Shown: piece after piece, positions 22,483-36,000 of the stretch | How the letters are laid out: every line of letters begins with the position of its first letter | Numbering within the stretch: position 1 is the first letter of the stretch | NCBI GenBank assembly: GCA_021018995.1 | Contig: CM037592.1 | Coordinates: 78,185,301-78,249,300, forward strand | Reading direction: 5' to 3' | From: Chloranthus sessilifolius | Lineage: Eukaryota; Streptophyta; Magnoliopsida; Chloranthales; Chloranthaceae | Length of the DNA stretch: 64,000 nucleotides | Made by a program: the position numbers and the translations under genes | Notes under the pieces: model-generated | What the model saw: only the letters and a program-made list of their open reading frames with translations | What the model was told of the DNA's origin: nothing | Databases searched by the model: none

Positions 22483-22560
22483 TCATTGATCACACAGTAC
22501 ACCACTCGTTTGTCTCCACTTCACCCACCCTGTGATCCTATTTGGGGTGCCCTCGAACTC
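22483..22560 (-). pseudogene. RTE-type LINE reverse transcriptase scrap
   Basis: The minus strand encodes PNRITGWVKWRQTSGVLCDQ. This matches the 'GWMKWRSASGVLCDRRVP' block near the C-terminus of plant RTE-clade reverse transcriptases. Only about 25 residues remain. It lies 240 bp beyond the stop codon of the TMX2-like gene, on the same strand. Confidence 0.6.
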
Positions 22561-22802
22561 CTTATTAGGTTTTCTTGTAGAGCCCATATAACAAAATCTA
22601 AAATATTGTGGCATTAAATGATTTTCTATTTTAACCCAATCATTCTTGTATTTGTTAAACTTGCACTCCATGTTATTTATCTAAATACTTATATCCTCCA
22701 TACTTATTTCTACAGGAATAAAGAATGAAATACCAAGGAACCCGGAAAATAATTAAGACAACAGACATTGAGATTTAGAGAAAGTTCGTAAATAATATTT
22801 AT

Positions 22803-22865
22803 CTATTTACCTGAAACATATTCAAGAAGGCGCCAATCCAGCTCGAAATGTCTGCAGAGCCGATT
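22803..22865 (-). CDS. TMX2: TMX2-like last exon
   Basis: 63 bp: twenty codons plus TAG (22805-22803). Reads [20 protein letters not shown], the conserved C-terminal helix of plant TMX2-like proteins (usual form L-RHFELDR-L-EYV-GK). The acceptor is TTATGTCGCAG immediately before 22865. Phase 0 matches the exon ending at 57615. It is separated from that exon by 34.7 kb of mostly transposon sequence. Confidence 0.8.
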   Translation of the reverse strand, partial: NRLCRHFELDWRLLEYVSGK

Positions 22866-25853
22866 CTGCGACATAAGCGATCCAAAAATGAGTGACAAGA
22901 ATCCTACAGTTTCATTTTATTTGGAAAATAATTTACACATCAGAATGATCAACATTCCAGAGGACAATAACAAATTACATTGAATCAATGGATATAAACC
23001 ATTCTTACCTCCTAAGAAATTAAATACACAACCCAGAATATTAGAAAAGTCACATATTAAGTTGCCATCATTTTTCTTTATCTTATAAGATATATTAAGG
23101 TTGTGTTTGGCATTGCTCTTTAGGAGAGTAGAAAAGAGCCGCAGCTGCTCTTTGTTACTGCCAAGAATGTGGGGAGAGAGAATGATTGGAAGAAGATAAA
23201 AGGGAGGCTGCTCTTTGAAATAGGTAAAACAGCCCTCTTTTAAAGAGCATGATTTTTCATGTTTGGGATGTTTTTTCATGTTTCAAAGAGTAGCCTCCTC
23301 TTTTTTCTTCCTCCAATCCTTCACTCTCCCCATGTTCATTTGCAACAAAGAGCAGCAAATGTTCTTTAATATTCTTCCAAAGAGCAATGCCAAACAGTAG
23401 CTTGAAGCAATATATAGCTCCATAGAACTGAAAATCCATCCCAAAGCAATATTATTGTAACGATCCCCAGATTCGACACAATAGTAATGAGAGTCTTGTC
23501 AAGTCCGGTCAGATCATGTACAAGTTTCCACCATGACACTCTAGGAACCTCACCAAGTTGGCTCTTACATTGGTGCAAAGTATGAGGCCTTACAGATATG
23601 ACTCCAACCTAGTTAAAGGTGTTCATTAGTTTATATCTAAGCCTTGCATAGAAACAAAAACTCAATTAATATATATATTAAAACCCTGCTAAGTATTCAC
23701 GTGTGCAAGAGCACACTTAAGCAAAGCAAACTGGCTTTACTATTAAAAGCCAGGCTTTTGTTTTATTTGTCAAAGTATAAAATAAAACCAAAAGCAAAAG
23801 TGCTTTGTTTGTTTTATTCAGCAATACACTATTATAAAGGAAACTTATCTCGGATAGCTTGTAAGCTACTTGCATGCCTTCAAGTGTACACGACTCACTT
23901 GAGTCATACTAAATGCGCATGCACGCAAGGTCAAGTAGCCATTATAAAGGCCAAGGAACCTGCATCTGTTTGCCTTCAACTTTGAATGACAGTATAGCCA
24001 TCCGATCTGAGAATCTAACCGGCATATCAGAAAATTATAGAGAGGCATGGCTGTTATGCTCTTGATGTTCAAGATCTCGGTCACGTAAATTCGGTTCTGA
24101 TTTGCCGAACCAGTCGAACCAGCAAAAACGATCAAGCTCAATTCAATAGACATCATTCACCAAAAGGTATGCTATCAAGTTCATTTAAACTAAAGGATCA
24201 TCAGAGCAACGATGTTGAACTTAAACTTTAAATTCAACATGTATACTTGCAGCCGAGTGCAAATTTCTGTACTTCAAAGTTGTATAGTAACTCGGCCAAA
24301 ATTACAGATTTTAGGAAATTTCAGATTTTGAGTTTTAAAATTTGCTGACCTTATACACAGAGGTATCTATATATATATATATATACAAAGAGACTATGGA
24401 GTGCAGATTTCTGCACTCCGGATAGTCATCAAAGACCTAGTTGAAATATATAGGTTATAGTTTATATGCTGTAAACTATAGAGTTATAAACACTACAGCT
24501 ATAAATGAATATAGAAAATCTGTTAAACATGTACACAAAAAATATTACATATATTTATATATAGTAAAATAAGAGAAACAGCAAATAAAAAGACCAAGAA
24601 GAAGACTCAACTGAAGCCCGGCAAGCCAGGGTTGCCGCGACAACCTCAAGGGGTTGCCGCGGCAAGGTGCTTGCCACGGCAACCCCCAGCAGCACTGAAT
24701 TCTGGGCTAGGTCATGTGCATATCGGACCTTGGGTCCACTTGGGTTCAAGTAAACACTTGCTTTGGGTCTTGATTCACTATAAACCATATGTAAACTACT
24801 GACTCCACAATAAGATATTAGTTTATTAAAATAAATCTATTTTAATAGCTTGGTGCCACATGGAGCACGAAACTATTGTGAAGAAATAACAATGTATGAG
24901 GTCCTCGGATACCTGAGCAAGCGTCGACGACAAAACTTGTAAACTTTGACGCACACAGGTAGGGAATTTACGTTCATATTTTATACTAGTAGCATTGTCG
25001 CTAGTTTTCATAGAAAGAAATTGATGAATATTCATGATAGTATTGAATAGCATAAATGGAGATAAATTTGAGTTATGTAAGCAGATGAACTTGGTTAGTT
25101 CTGACATATAAACGTATGAATTACTAGCAATCTGATGAGAAATCTGATATAACATAGATAGCATTAGTAAAAAGCTCGGTCTTGAATATCAATATAGCAA
25201 ATATAGCATCAGTAAGTTCAAATCATCTTGTAAATCAGTTTAGCAACTTAATATTATTATCTAGCTGTGACAGTTTTTAATACATTGCATCATAAGACAC
25301 ACATGCAAATACATTTCTTGGTAAATCTACGTGAGTCAATACTCAGATCCTGTTAAATTCAATGTTTTTGACACATTATTGTTTCAATGTAAATCAAGTG
25401 ATCCCGCTAACTCGGGAGCTTGACATATTCTAGTCCAAGTGATCCCGCTAACTCGGGAGCTTGACAAGTGATCCCGCTAACTCAGGAGCTTGACCTTGTT
25501 GATATCTTGTTTTCGCCAGCATGTATCCTCAGTTCAGTCTGCTTCTCACTTGTTATACCATGCATATTTACAACATATGTACAACATGTCAGCATAATGG
25601 ATTATTTTATGTTTCTCTACGATAATAAATGATAAACTGTCAATATAGAATACAATGCACTATTCTCTACTGAGCTGTGGATGATAGCTCATTCCTCGAC
25701 TTAATTGTCTTAGCTGCAGAGCCTGACCCTAAGCATGCGGTTGACCCTACATACGTGCCGGAGGAGGGGGAGGGAGACGACTAGGACGAGGAAGACAACT
25801 TCCCAGAGGAGTTCTTCCCGTAGTTAGGTTTGTTGTTTAGGATTTGGGGCATT

Positions 25854-25888
<35 letters not shown>

Positions 25889-28800
25889 ATATTTCGGTCT
25901 GTACAAATGATATATGTTGGTTTTAGATTTCTGATGGGATGTTTTTTTTTTTATGTATAGGTCTCTTTTCACTGATTTGATGACGGGTGGCCGTCATCGG
26001 TGAAAAGCTATACATCAGATATATGACTTCTGTTTATCGCATATTTTAGTTCTATTTAACAGTTATTTTGCCATCTTAGTTATTTGTCAGAGTTTAAACA
26101 CATTGCTTCAGCATTTTGTAACACTTTGATGTAAAATAAGGAACCCCTTGATGAAATGATCATATCAGGTGATCCGATGGCGCGACCTTTCCTAGTTGAG
26201 AGACTGGGAAACATCGGGCTGTCACAGGTGGTATCAGAGCTCCCGGCGTTAAGTCATTGGAGACTGAACTCTGACATATACAAATATGGTAAACTATCTA
26301 TTAATAGGATAGAAGTAGGAATTAGATCGAGTTGTATGTCGATCAAGTTTTTTTTTATCTGAATAGGTTACGATGCCTCCGCGTCGTGGAAGAGGCAAAG
26401 GTAGACCACCGTTGCCTCATCGTACTGGGTCAAATGCTATTCCAGTAGATGGATACAAGCATGACCTTGCTTCAGGAAGTGGTGAGAATGTTCATCTGGC
26501 TGAAAGTCGAACGACAATGGAGCATGTTGCAGAGCATACTCCGCTAGAGCAAACTCCGCCAGTTATTCATACTCCACCGATGGGAAGTGTTCGTAGTGCT
26601 GAACAAAATGCGGGACACCATCCGCAGTTAATGGAGACCATGGTCAACACTATGGCCATGCTTGCTGTTCGACGTCCCGAGGGCTTTACGGACTTTATTC
26701 GACTTCGACTACCAAGTTTCTACGGTCAGCATGACCCAATGGAGGCTGAGAAGTGGTTAACACAGATCGAGAAAGTGCTGCAAAGAGTCACTTGTACCGA
26801 AGAAGAAAAAGTAAGTTGGGCAGCGTACAAAGTGAGTGGTGAGCCATGGTGGCAGTCTGTTGAAAGAACACGGATGCCTGGTGTACCATGGACATGGGCA
26901 GAATTCACTGAGGCCTTTAATGAAAAATATTTTCCAGCACCTGAGAGATATAAGCTCGAGGTACAGTTTGCAACTTTGGTACAAGGCCAGATGACGGTGA
27001 GAGAATATGAATCAGAATTTACTCGTCTTTCTCGCTTCGCACCGTTGTTAGTGGCCACTGAGCAGATGAAAACCCAAAAGTTCGAGACAGGTTTGAAACC
27101 TCTGATCAAAGAGCGCATTTCGTTGTTTCAGGCGACGACTTATGCTCATGTGATGAAATTAGCCTTGATAGCAGAGACTGATGTGGACACCATGTTCAAA
27201 AGGAGAGATGAAAAGCAGAAGGCCAGGAAAGCTCCACAGTCCTATAGTGCGAGTCAAATTAATAAACGACCACGATTTCAAGGACAGACCGCTTTTCAAC
27301 CAGCTGCAGGAGCATCTGCATGGCCTTATAATCCATCAATGTTCTCCGCACTACCAAGGATTCCACGTATTCAGAATCCATCTTTTTCAGCGGCTCGAAG
27401 TACATCTAGGTTTTCTCAAGCACAACCGACAGGGTCTCGCACGGGATCTTATACGGCTTCATCAGTTGCCTCCAAAGATATTTGTGGGAAATGTGGGAAG
27501 GCAGACAAAACCGATGAGTGTTGTAAAGCTTCTGGTGCATGTTTTCGATGTGGCAAGATGGGACATCGGATCAGAGAATGCCCGGAAACCGTCGGAATAG
27601 CAGCAAAGGCAGGACCCGTGTTACGATCAGCACGGCCTACGGTACAAGGCCCAGCTTACGCTGTTACTGCAAAGGATGCGAGAACTAGCCATGATATCAT
27701 TCAAGGTATGGTTGTCCATTATTTTTATATCATTTAATTTCAATTAATGAACATTTTAGATAGAGAAGGTGCATATCGTAAATTAGGAATATTACATTCT
27801 AAATTCCTCCAGTAATATATTATTATATTATTTAATACTTATAAGTAATCTAGCAAACACTAATTTGTATACCTTAGGTATCTTACAATTGTATCCAAAA
27901 GATGCTTATTTGTGTTACGATGCACGAGTCTTGATAGATCCCGGATCTACACACTCGTTTGTTACACCCCAGTTTGGTGAAAAGTTGAAGAAGTTAGCAG
28001 GTATTCCAGAACCTCTCGACATTATTCTCGATGTTACACTTCCGACTGGACAATTTATCACGACGGATAAAGTATACCGGTCGATTATTGTTTCCATCAA
28101 GGATTATTGGGGATATGAAGCAATAGCTGATTTGATATTAATACCGATGCAAGGATACGGCGTGATCCTTGGCATCGATTGGTTGTTCACTCACCATGCA
28201 AACGTTGACTGTCGCAAGAAGATTGTTTCCTTTCGCCCACAAAAGAAGGTATCAGCTAAATTTTATGGTGTACCGACAACAAATCTTTCGTTGATATCCG
28301 CAATTCAAGCACGGCAATTGCTCGATGAAGGTGCTCAAGGATATATTGCGTTAATACAAAGTGATGAGCAGAAAAAGAAGGAAATTTCACTTTCAAATGT
28401 ACCTATTGCTTGTGAATATCCTGACGTGTTTCCTGATGAGTTGCTAGGACTACCACTTGACAAAGAAGTTGAATTTGCAATTGAGTTAGCTCCAGGTACT
28501 GACCCAGTATCAAAAGCACCATACAGAATGCAACTGGCAGAGTTGAAAGAGCTCAAAGAGCAATTACAGGAGCTTCTTGATAAAGGCTTTATCAGACAGA
28601 GTGTCTCCGTGGGGCGCACCGGTGTTATTCGTGAAAAAGGACGGTTCAATGCGTCTCTGCATTGATTATCGCCAACTCAATAAACTGACGATCAAAAATA
28701 GATATCCGCTTCCTCGAATCCACTATCTCTTTGATCAGTTACTAGGAGCGCGGTTCTTTTCAAAGATTGATCTACGATCGGGTTATCACCAGATGAAGGT

Positions 28801-31800
28801 AAAAGCTGAAGATATTTCGAAGACAGCTTTTCGAACACGTTATGGTCACTACGAGTTTCTAGTCATGCCCTTTGGTTTGACCAATGCACCAACTGCATTT
28901 ATGGACCTAATGAACAGAGTCTTAAAACCTTATCTTGATTTGTGTATCGTGGTATTCATCAACGATATACTTATTTATTCCAAGACAAAGACAGAGCATG
29001 AAGATCATCTGTGTCTGGCATTACAAACACTGAGAGATTCGCAGTTGTATGCTAAATTCAGTAAATGCGACTTCTGGTTGAATCAAGTCAGTTTTCTGGG
29101 GCATATTATATCTGAAGCAGGTATCACGGTTGATCCTGCAAAGATTGAAGTTGTAGTACGGTGGAAGCAGCCACAGACCGTAACCAAGATCCGAAGTTTT
29201 CTTGGTCCTGCAGGTTATTATCGACGCTTTGTGGAAGGATTTTCACGACTAGCTGAACCACTCACACAGCTCACTCGAAAGAATGTTAAATTCGAGTGGA
29301 CTGAGGCGTGTGAACAAGGTTTCCAAGAATTGAAAAGAAGACTTACTTCTGCACCTGTTCTAGCATTACCATCTGGCAGTGGTGGTTATGTTGTCTTCAG
29401 TGATGCCTCATACAGTGGGTTAGGATGTGTGTGAACCAATGGGAACGTGTGATTGCATATGGTTCTCGTCAGTTAAAAGATCACAAGAAGAACTATCTCA
29501 CTCATGACCTGGAATTAGCAGCGGTCATTTTCGCGTTAAAAATCTGGAGACACTATCTGTACGGTGAAACCTTCGAAATCTTCACCGATCACAAGAGTCT
29601 TAAATATCTCTTTACTCAGAAAGAGTTAAATTTGAGACAGAGAAGGTGGATGGAATTCTTGAAAGACTACGACTGTTCGATTCAATACCATCCCGATAAA
29701 GCTAATGTTGTAGCCGATGCACTTAGCCGCAAATCCTCCGCTCAGCTATCTCATCTTGTGACAAAATTACAAAGATGGAAACTACTCAACGATATTGTAT
29801 CATCGAGTGTCACTCTTCGAACAACAGCAAATGGAGGTTTACTTGCTACAGTAATGATCCGAGCTCCACTTTTCGATAGGATCAGAGAGCTTCAGATACA
29901 AGATGCAGAGCTTATTTCCATTCGACAAGGGGTACAAAGTGGACTACAGCCAGAATTCTCAATCAAAGAGGATGGGTCTTTATTATTTCGAGGACGAGTA
30001 TGCGTACCAGATGATCGTGCTTTACGTCAAGAAATCCTCGAAGAAGCTCACAAATCAGCATATGTTACTCATCCTGATAGCACGAAAATGTATCAGGATC
30101 TAAAGAAAATGTTTTGGTGGAATGGTCTAAAACGTGATGTAGCGGAATATGTTGCAAAGTGTTTGACTTGTCAACAAGTAAAGGTCGAACACAAACATCC
30201 TGCTGGTCTACTACAGCCATTGCCTATTCCAGAGTGGAAATGGGAGAATATTTTCATGGACTTCATCCTTGGTTTGCCCCGTACTCTAAAGGGTTACAAT
30301 GCCATTTGGGTGATTGTTGATCATCTCACCAAATCGGCGCATTTCTTACCTTATAGTACACGATGTACATCGTCGAAATTAGCTGAACTCTATCTAAGAG
30401 AGATTGTATGACTACATGGGATACCCGTAAGCATTGTGTCAGATCGAGATCCTTTATACACTTCTCGATTTTGGCAAAGTTTCCAAGAAGGCATGGGTTC
30501 CAAGTTAGACTTGATCTGACATTTCATCCTCAGACCGACGGGCAGACGGAGAGGGTTAATCAAGTGATTGAAGACATGTTAAGGGCCTGTATGCTCGATT
30601 TTCAAGGATCATGGGATAAACACTTACCCCTGATCGAATTCGCATACAATAACAGTTTCCAGTCAAGCATCGGTATGGCATCATTCGAAGCACTGTATGG
30701 ACGCCGATGTAAATCTCCGATTAACTGGGAAGAAGCTGGAGAGCGGTTGATTTTAGGCCCTGACCTGATAGAAAGCACCAAGACAGTTGTTCACGTTATT
30801 CGGAAACGATTGAAGAGTGAACATAGTCGACAAAAGAGTTACGCTGATCTCAAAAGAACCAGTGTTGATTTTCAGGTAATATTTGATCCTGATAAACCTT
30901 TTATTAATTGATTCAAACTATATTATTAGCCTAATGAAATGATGTACAGATTGGCGAGCATGTCTTTATAAAAATCTCTCCGACTAAAGGCGTGATGCGG
31001 TTCGGGAAACGAGGCAAGCTAAGTCCTCGTTATGTTGGACCATTTCCTATATTGGGCAGAGTAGGAGAAGTAGCGTATCGACTCGCGTTACCTCACTTTG
31101 GCGAGCATTCTGACGTATTTCATGTATCGATGCTGAGAAAATACGTCAGTGACCCGACGCATGTGTTGAATTTTCAGCCATTGGATATCAAAGAAGATCT
31201 AACGGTAACCGAAGAACCAGGTCAGATTTTGGACCGCAGAGATCAAATTCTGAGAACAAAACGGATTCCACTCGTGCTGATTCAATGGAAAAATCATGGG
31301 TCCCATGAAGCTACCTGGGAGCGCGAAGTTGATATTCGTGCTCAATACCCTCACTTATTTACATAGGGTACGTACTGGAAAATCCCCTTACCTGATACGG
31401 ATACATAGTCAAATGAATTTAATTTGTTTCCATTATGAGTTTTATTTTATGTTTTAAACATTATTGTTAATGTACCCTGTACCCCTATATACAAAATCAT
31501 ATCCAATGTCGAATATAAATGAAGTGTCATAAAATAGAATTATTTTATATTACCATTAAAATGCAAGTAAATTAGAAAATGATGAAAATAAAGTGAAACA
31601 GTGACACCTATGGGACACCTAAGCAAGGGTGTATCCTAGATTTATGCCACATACCACACTTGATTTGTTTAAGGCTATTGATAGACTAATATAATAAGTT
31701 TTATAATCTTTTTATATACAATATTGTAAAATGGCTTAAATTTTATCAAAATAAAATATTTTTATATAGAAAAATACATCAAAAATTCCAAGCAATATTT

Positions 31801-33030
31801 TTCTACAGACCCCCTAACTGTTAAGAATACACAGGTATAAAAAAATAGGACACCACATCTCAGGAGCCCTGAAATCCGGGCCCTTCACCAACTGAACCTC
31901 CTTGCCGCGGCAAGGGCTAAGTGTTGCCGCGGCAAGGGCTAGGTGTTGCCGCGGCAAGCTTAAAGAGTTACCGCGGCAACCCAGTTCGTATGTGGTGGGT
32001 CCGAAAACCCCATTTCTGTTATTTTCAGTTAAGGAAACCAGTTAGAGCTTTGTTCTTCGACCCTCCAAGCAAGGATCCATGCATGCACACCTTCCAATCA
32101 GAACCTTAGCCGCTGTATTTGCCTGCGTCTCTCCCCAAATTCGACACAGTAGTAATGAAAGTCTTGTCAAGTCCTGTCAGATCATGTACAAGTTTCCACC
32201 ATGACACTCTAGGAACCTCACCAAGTTGGCTCTTACATTAGTGCAAAGTATGAGGCCTTACAGATATGACTCCAACCTAGTTAAAGGTGTTCATTAGTTT
32301 ATATCTAAGCCTTGCATAGAAACAAAAACTCAGTTAATATATATATTAAAACTCTGCTAAGTATTCACGTATGCAAGAGCACACACTTAAGCAAAGCAAA
32401 CTGGCTTTACTATTAAAAGCCAGGCTTTTGTTTTATTTGTCAAAGTATAAAACAAAACCAAAAGCAAAAGTGCTTTGTTTGTTTTATTCAGCAATACACT
32501 ATTATATAGGAAACTTATCTCGGATAGCTTGTAAGCTACTTGCATGCCTTCAAGTGTACACGACTCACTTGAGTCATACTAAATGCGCATGCACACAAGG
32601 TCAAGTAGCCTTTATAAAGGCCAAGGAACCTGCATCTGTTTGCCTTCAACTTTGAATGACAGCATAGCTATCCGATCTAAGAATCTAACCGGCATATCAG
32701 AAAATTATAGAGAGGCATGGCTGTTATGCTCTTGATGTTCAAGATCTCGGTCACGTAAATTCGATTCTGATTTGTCGAACCAGTCGAACCAGCAAAAACG
32801 ATCAAGCTCAATTCAATAGACATCATTCACCAAAAGGTATGCTATCAAGTTCATTTAAACTAAAGGATCATCAGAGCAACGATGTTGAACTTAAACTTTA
32901 AATTCAACATGTATACTTGCAGCCGAGTGCAAATTTCTGTACTTCAAAGCTATATAGTAACTCGGCTGAAATTACAGATTTTAGGAAATTTCAGATTTGG
33001 AGTTTTAAAATTTGCTGACCTTATACACGG

Positions 33031-33061
<31 letters not shown>

Positions 33062-36000
33062 CAAAGAGACTACGGAGTGCAGATTTCTGCACTCCGGATA
33101 GTCATCAAAGACCTAGTTGAAATATAGATCTATACGTTATAGTTTATATGCTGTAAACTATAGAGTTATAAACACTACAGCTATAAATGAATATAGAAAA
33201 TCTGTTAAACATGTACACAGAAAATATTACATATATTTATATATAGTAAAATAAGAGAAACAGCAAATAAAAAGACCAAGAAGAAGACTCAACTGAAGCC
33301 CGGCAAGCCAGGCTTGCCGCGGCAACCTCAAGGGGTTGCCGCGGCAAGACACTCTGCTGAGTGGCTTGCCACGGCAACCTCAAAGGGGTTGCTGTGGCAA
33401 GGTGCTTGCCGCGGCAACCCTTTGAGTGTTGCCGCGGCAACCCCCAGCAGCACTGAATTCTGGGCTAGGTCATGTGCATATCGGACCTTGGGTCCACTTG
33501 GGTTCAAGTAAACACTTGCTTTGGGTCTTGATGCACTATAAACCATATGTAAACTACTGACTCCACAATAAGATATTAGTTTATTAAAATAAATATATTT
33601 TAATAGCTTGGTGCCGCATGGAGCACGAAACTATTGTGAAGAAATAACAGTGTATGAGGTCCTTGGATACCTGAGCAAGCGTCGACGACAAAACTTGTAA
33701 ACTTTGACGCACATAGGTAGGGAATTTACGTTCGTATTTTATACTTGTAGCATTGTCGCAAGTTTTCATAGAAAGAAATTGATGAATATTCATGATAATA
33801 TTGAATAGCATAAATGGAGAAAATTTTGAGTTTATGTAAGTTGATGAACTTGGTTAGCTCTGACATACAAACGTATGAATTACTAGCAATCTGATGAGAA
33901 ATCTAATATAACATAGATAGCATTAGTACAAAGCTCGGTCTTGAATATAAATATAGCAAATATAAGCATCAGTAAGTTCAAATCATCTTGTAAATCAGTT
34001 TAGCAACATAATATTATTATCTAGCTGTGACAGTTTTTAATACATTGCATCATAAGACACATGCAAATACATTTCTTGGTAAATCTACGTGAGTCAGTAC
34101 TCAGATCCTGTTAAATCCAATGTTTTTGACACGTTATTGTTCCAATGTAAATCAAGTGATCCCGCTAACTCGGGAGCTTGAAATTCTTTGAGTCAAGTGA
34201 TCCCGCTAACTCGGGAGCTTGACATATTCTAAGTCCAAGTGATCCCGCTAACTCGGGAGCTTGACAAGTAATCCCGCTAACTCGGGAGTTTGGCCTTGTT
34301 GATATCCTGTTTTCGCTAGCACGTATCTTCAGTTCAGTTTGTTTCTCACATTTGTTATACCATGCATATTTATAACATATGTACAACATGTCAGCAAAAT
34401 GGATTATTTTATGTTTTTCTATGAAAATAAATGATAAACTGTCAATATAGAATACAATGCACTATTCTCTACTGAGCTGTGGATGATAGCACATTCCTCG
34501 ACTTAATTGTCTTAGCTGCAGAGCCTGACCCTGAGCATGCGGCTAACCCTACATACGTGCCAGAGGAGGGGGAGGGAGACGACGAGGACGACGAAGACGA
34601 GGAAGACAACTTCCCAGAGGAGTTCTTCGCGTAGTTAGGTTTGTTGTTTGGGATTTGGGGCATTGGGAGAGAGAGAGAGAGAGAGAAAAAAAGAAAGGAA
34701 AAAGATATTTTTGTCTGTATAAATGATATATGTTGGTTTTAGATTTCTGATGGGATTTTTTTTTGGATGTATAGGTCTCTTTTCACTGATTTGATGACGG
34801 GTGGCCGTCATCGGTGAAAAGCTATACATCAGATATATGACTTCTGTTTATCGCATATTTTAGTTCTATTTAGCAGTTATTTTGTCATCTTAGTTATTTG
34901 TCAGAGTTTAAACACATTGCTTCCGCATTTTGCAACACTTTGATGTAAAATAAGGAGCCCCTTGATGAAAGGATCATATCAGGTGATCCGATGGCGCGAC
35001 CATTCCTAGTTGAGACTGGGAAACGTCGGGCTGTCACAGGTGGTATCAGAGCTCCCGGCGTTAAGTCATTGGAGACTGAACTCTGACATATACAAATATG
35101 GTAAACTATCTGTTAATAGGATAGAAGTAGGAATTAGATCGAGTTGTATGTTGATCAAGTTTTTTTTTATCTGAATAGGTTACGATGCCTCCGGGTCGTG
35201 GAAGAGGCAGAGGTAGACCACCGTTGCTTCATCGTACTAGGCCAAATGTTATTCCAGTAGATGGATACGAGCATGACGTTGCTTTAGGAAGTGGTGAGAA
35301 TGTCCATCTGGCTGAAAGCCGAACGACAATGGAGCATGTTGCAGAGCATACTCCGCTAGAGCAAACTCCGCCAGTTATTCATACTCCACCAATGGGAAGT
35401 GTTCGTAGTGCTGAACAAAATGGGGAACACCATCCGCAGTTAATGGAGACCATGGTCAACACTATGGCCATGCTTGTTGTTTGACGTCCCGAGGGTTTTA
35501 CGAACTTTATTCGACTTCGACCACCAAGTATCTACGGTCAGCATGACCCAATGGAGGCTGAGAAGTGGTTAACACAGATCGAGAAAGTGCTGCAAAGAGT
35601 CACTTGTACCGAAGAAGAAAAAGTAAGTTGGGCAGCGTACAAACTGGAAAGTGAGGCAGAGCCATGGTGGCAGTCTATTGAAAGAACACGGATGCCTGGT
35701 GTACCATGGACATGGGCAGAATTCACTGCGGCCTTTAATGAAAAATACTTTCCAGCACCTGAGAGATATAAGCTCGAGGTACAGTTTGCAGCTTTGGTAC
35801 AAGGCCAGATGACGGTGAGAGAATATGAATCAGAATTTACTCGTCTTTCTCGCTTCGCACAGTTGTTAGTGGCCACGATGAAAACCCAAAAGTTCGAGAC
35901 AGGTTTGAAACCCCTAATCAAAGAGCGCATTTCGTTGTTTCAGGCGACGACTTATGCTCATGTGATGAAACTAGCCTTGATAGCAGAGACTGATGTGGAC

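Larger units (their letters stand above)
23456..26226 (+). mobile_element. Tekay-type LTR 1 (2771 bp)
   Basis: Begins TGTAACGATCCCCAGATTCG and ends GGGCTGTCACA. Followed at 26229 by an initiator-Met primer site. Contains GC-rich TTGCCGCGGCAA palindromes (24625-24690, partly decayed), a (TA)n (24366-24386), three copies of a TGATCCCGCTAACTCGGGAG repeat (25395-25494), a (GA)n (25855-25880) and a strong hairpin (25953-26015). Open frames inside (for example 23644-23985) recur in the other LTRs but resemble no protein. Confidence 0.9.

Noticed and set aside
24366..24386. Possible TATA box in (TA)n of the Tekay LTR
   Set aside because: The run is a length-variable microsatellite (much longer in LTRs 2 and 3); nothing marks a transcription start.
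26726..27118. 130-codon minus-strand frame opposite gag
   Set aside because: Exact shadow of the gag frame in copy 1, also present in copy 2 for the same reason.
28335..28649. 104-codon minus-strand frame opposite protease/RT
   Set aside because: Shadow of pol; Ser-rich translation reflects codon bias on the opposite strand.
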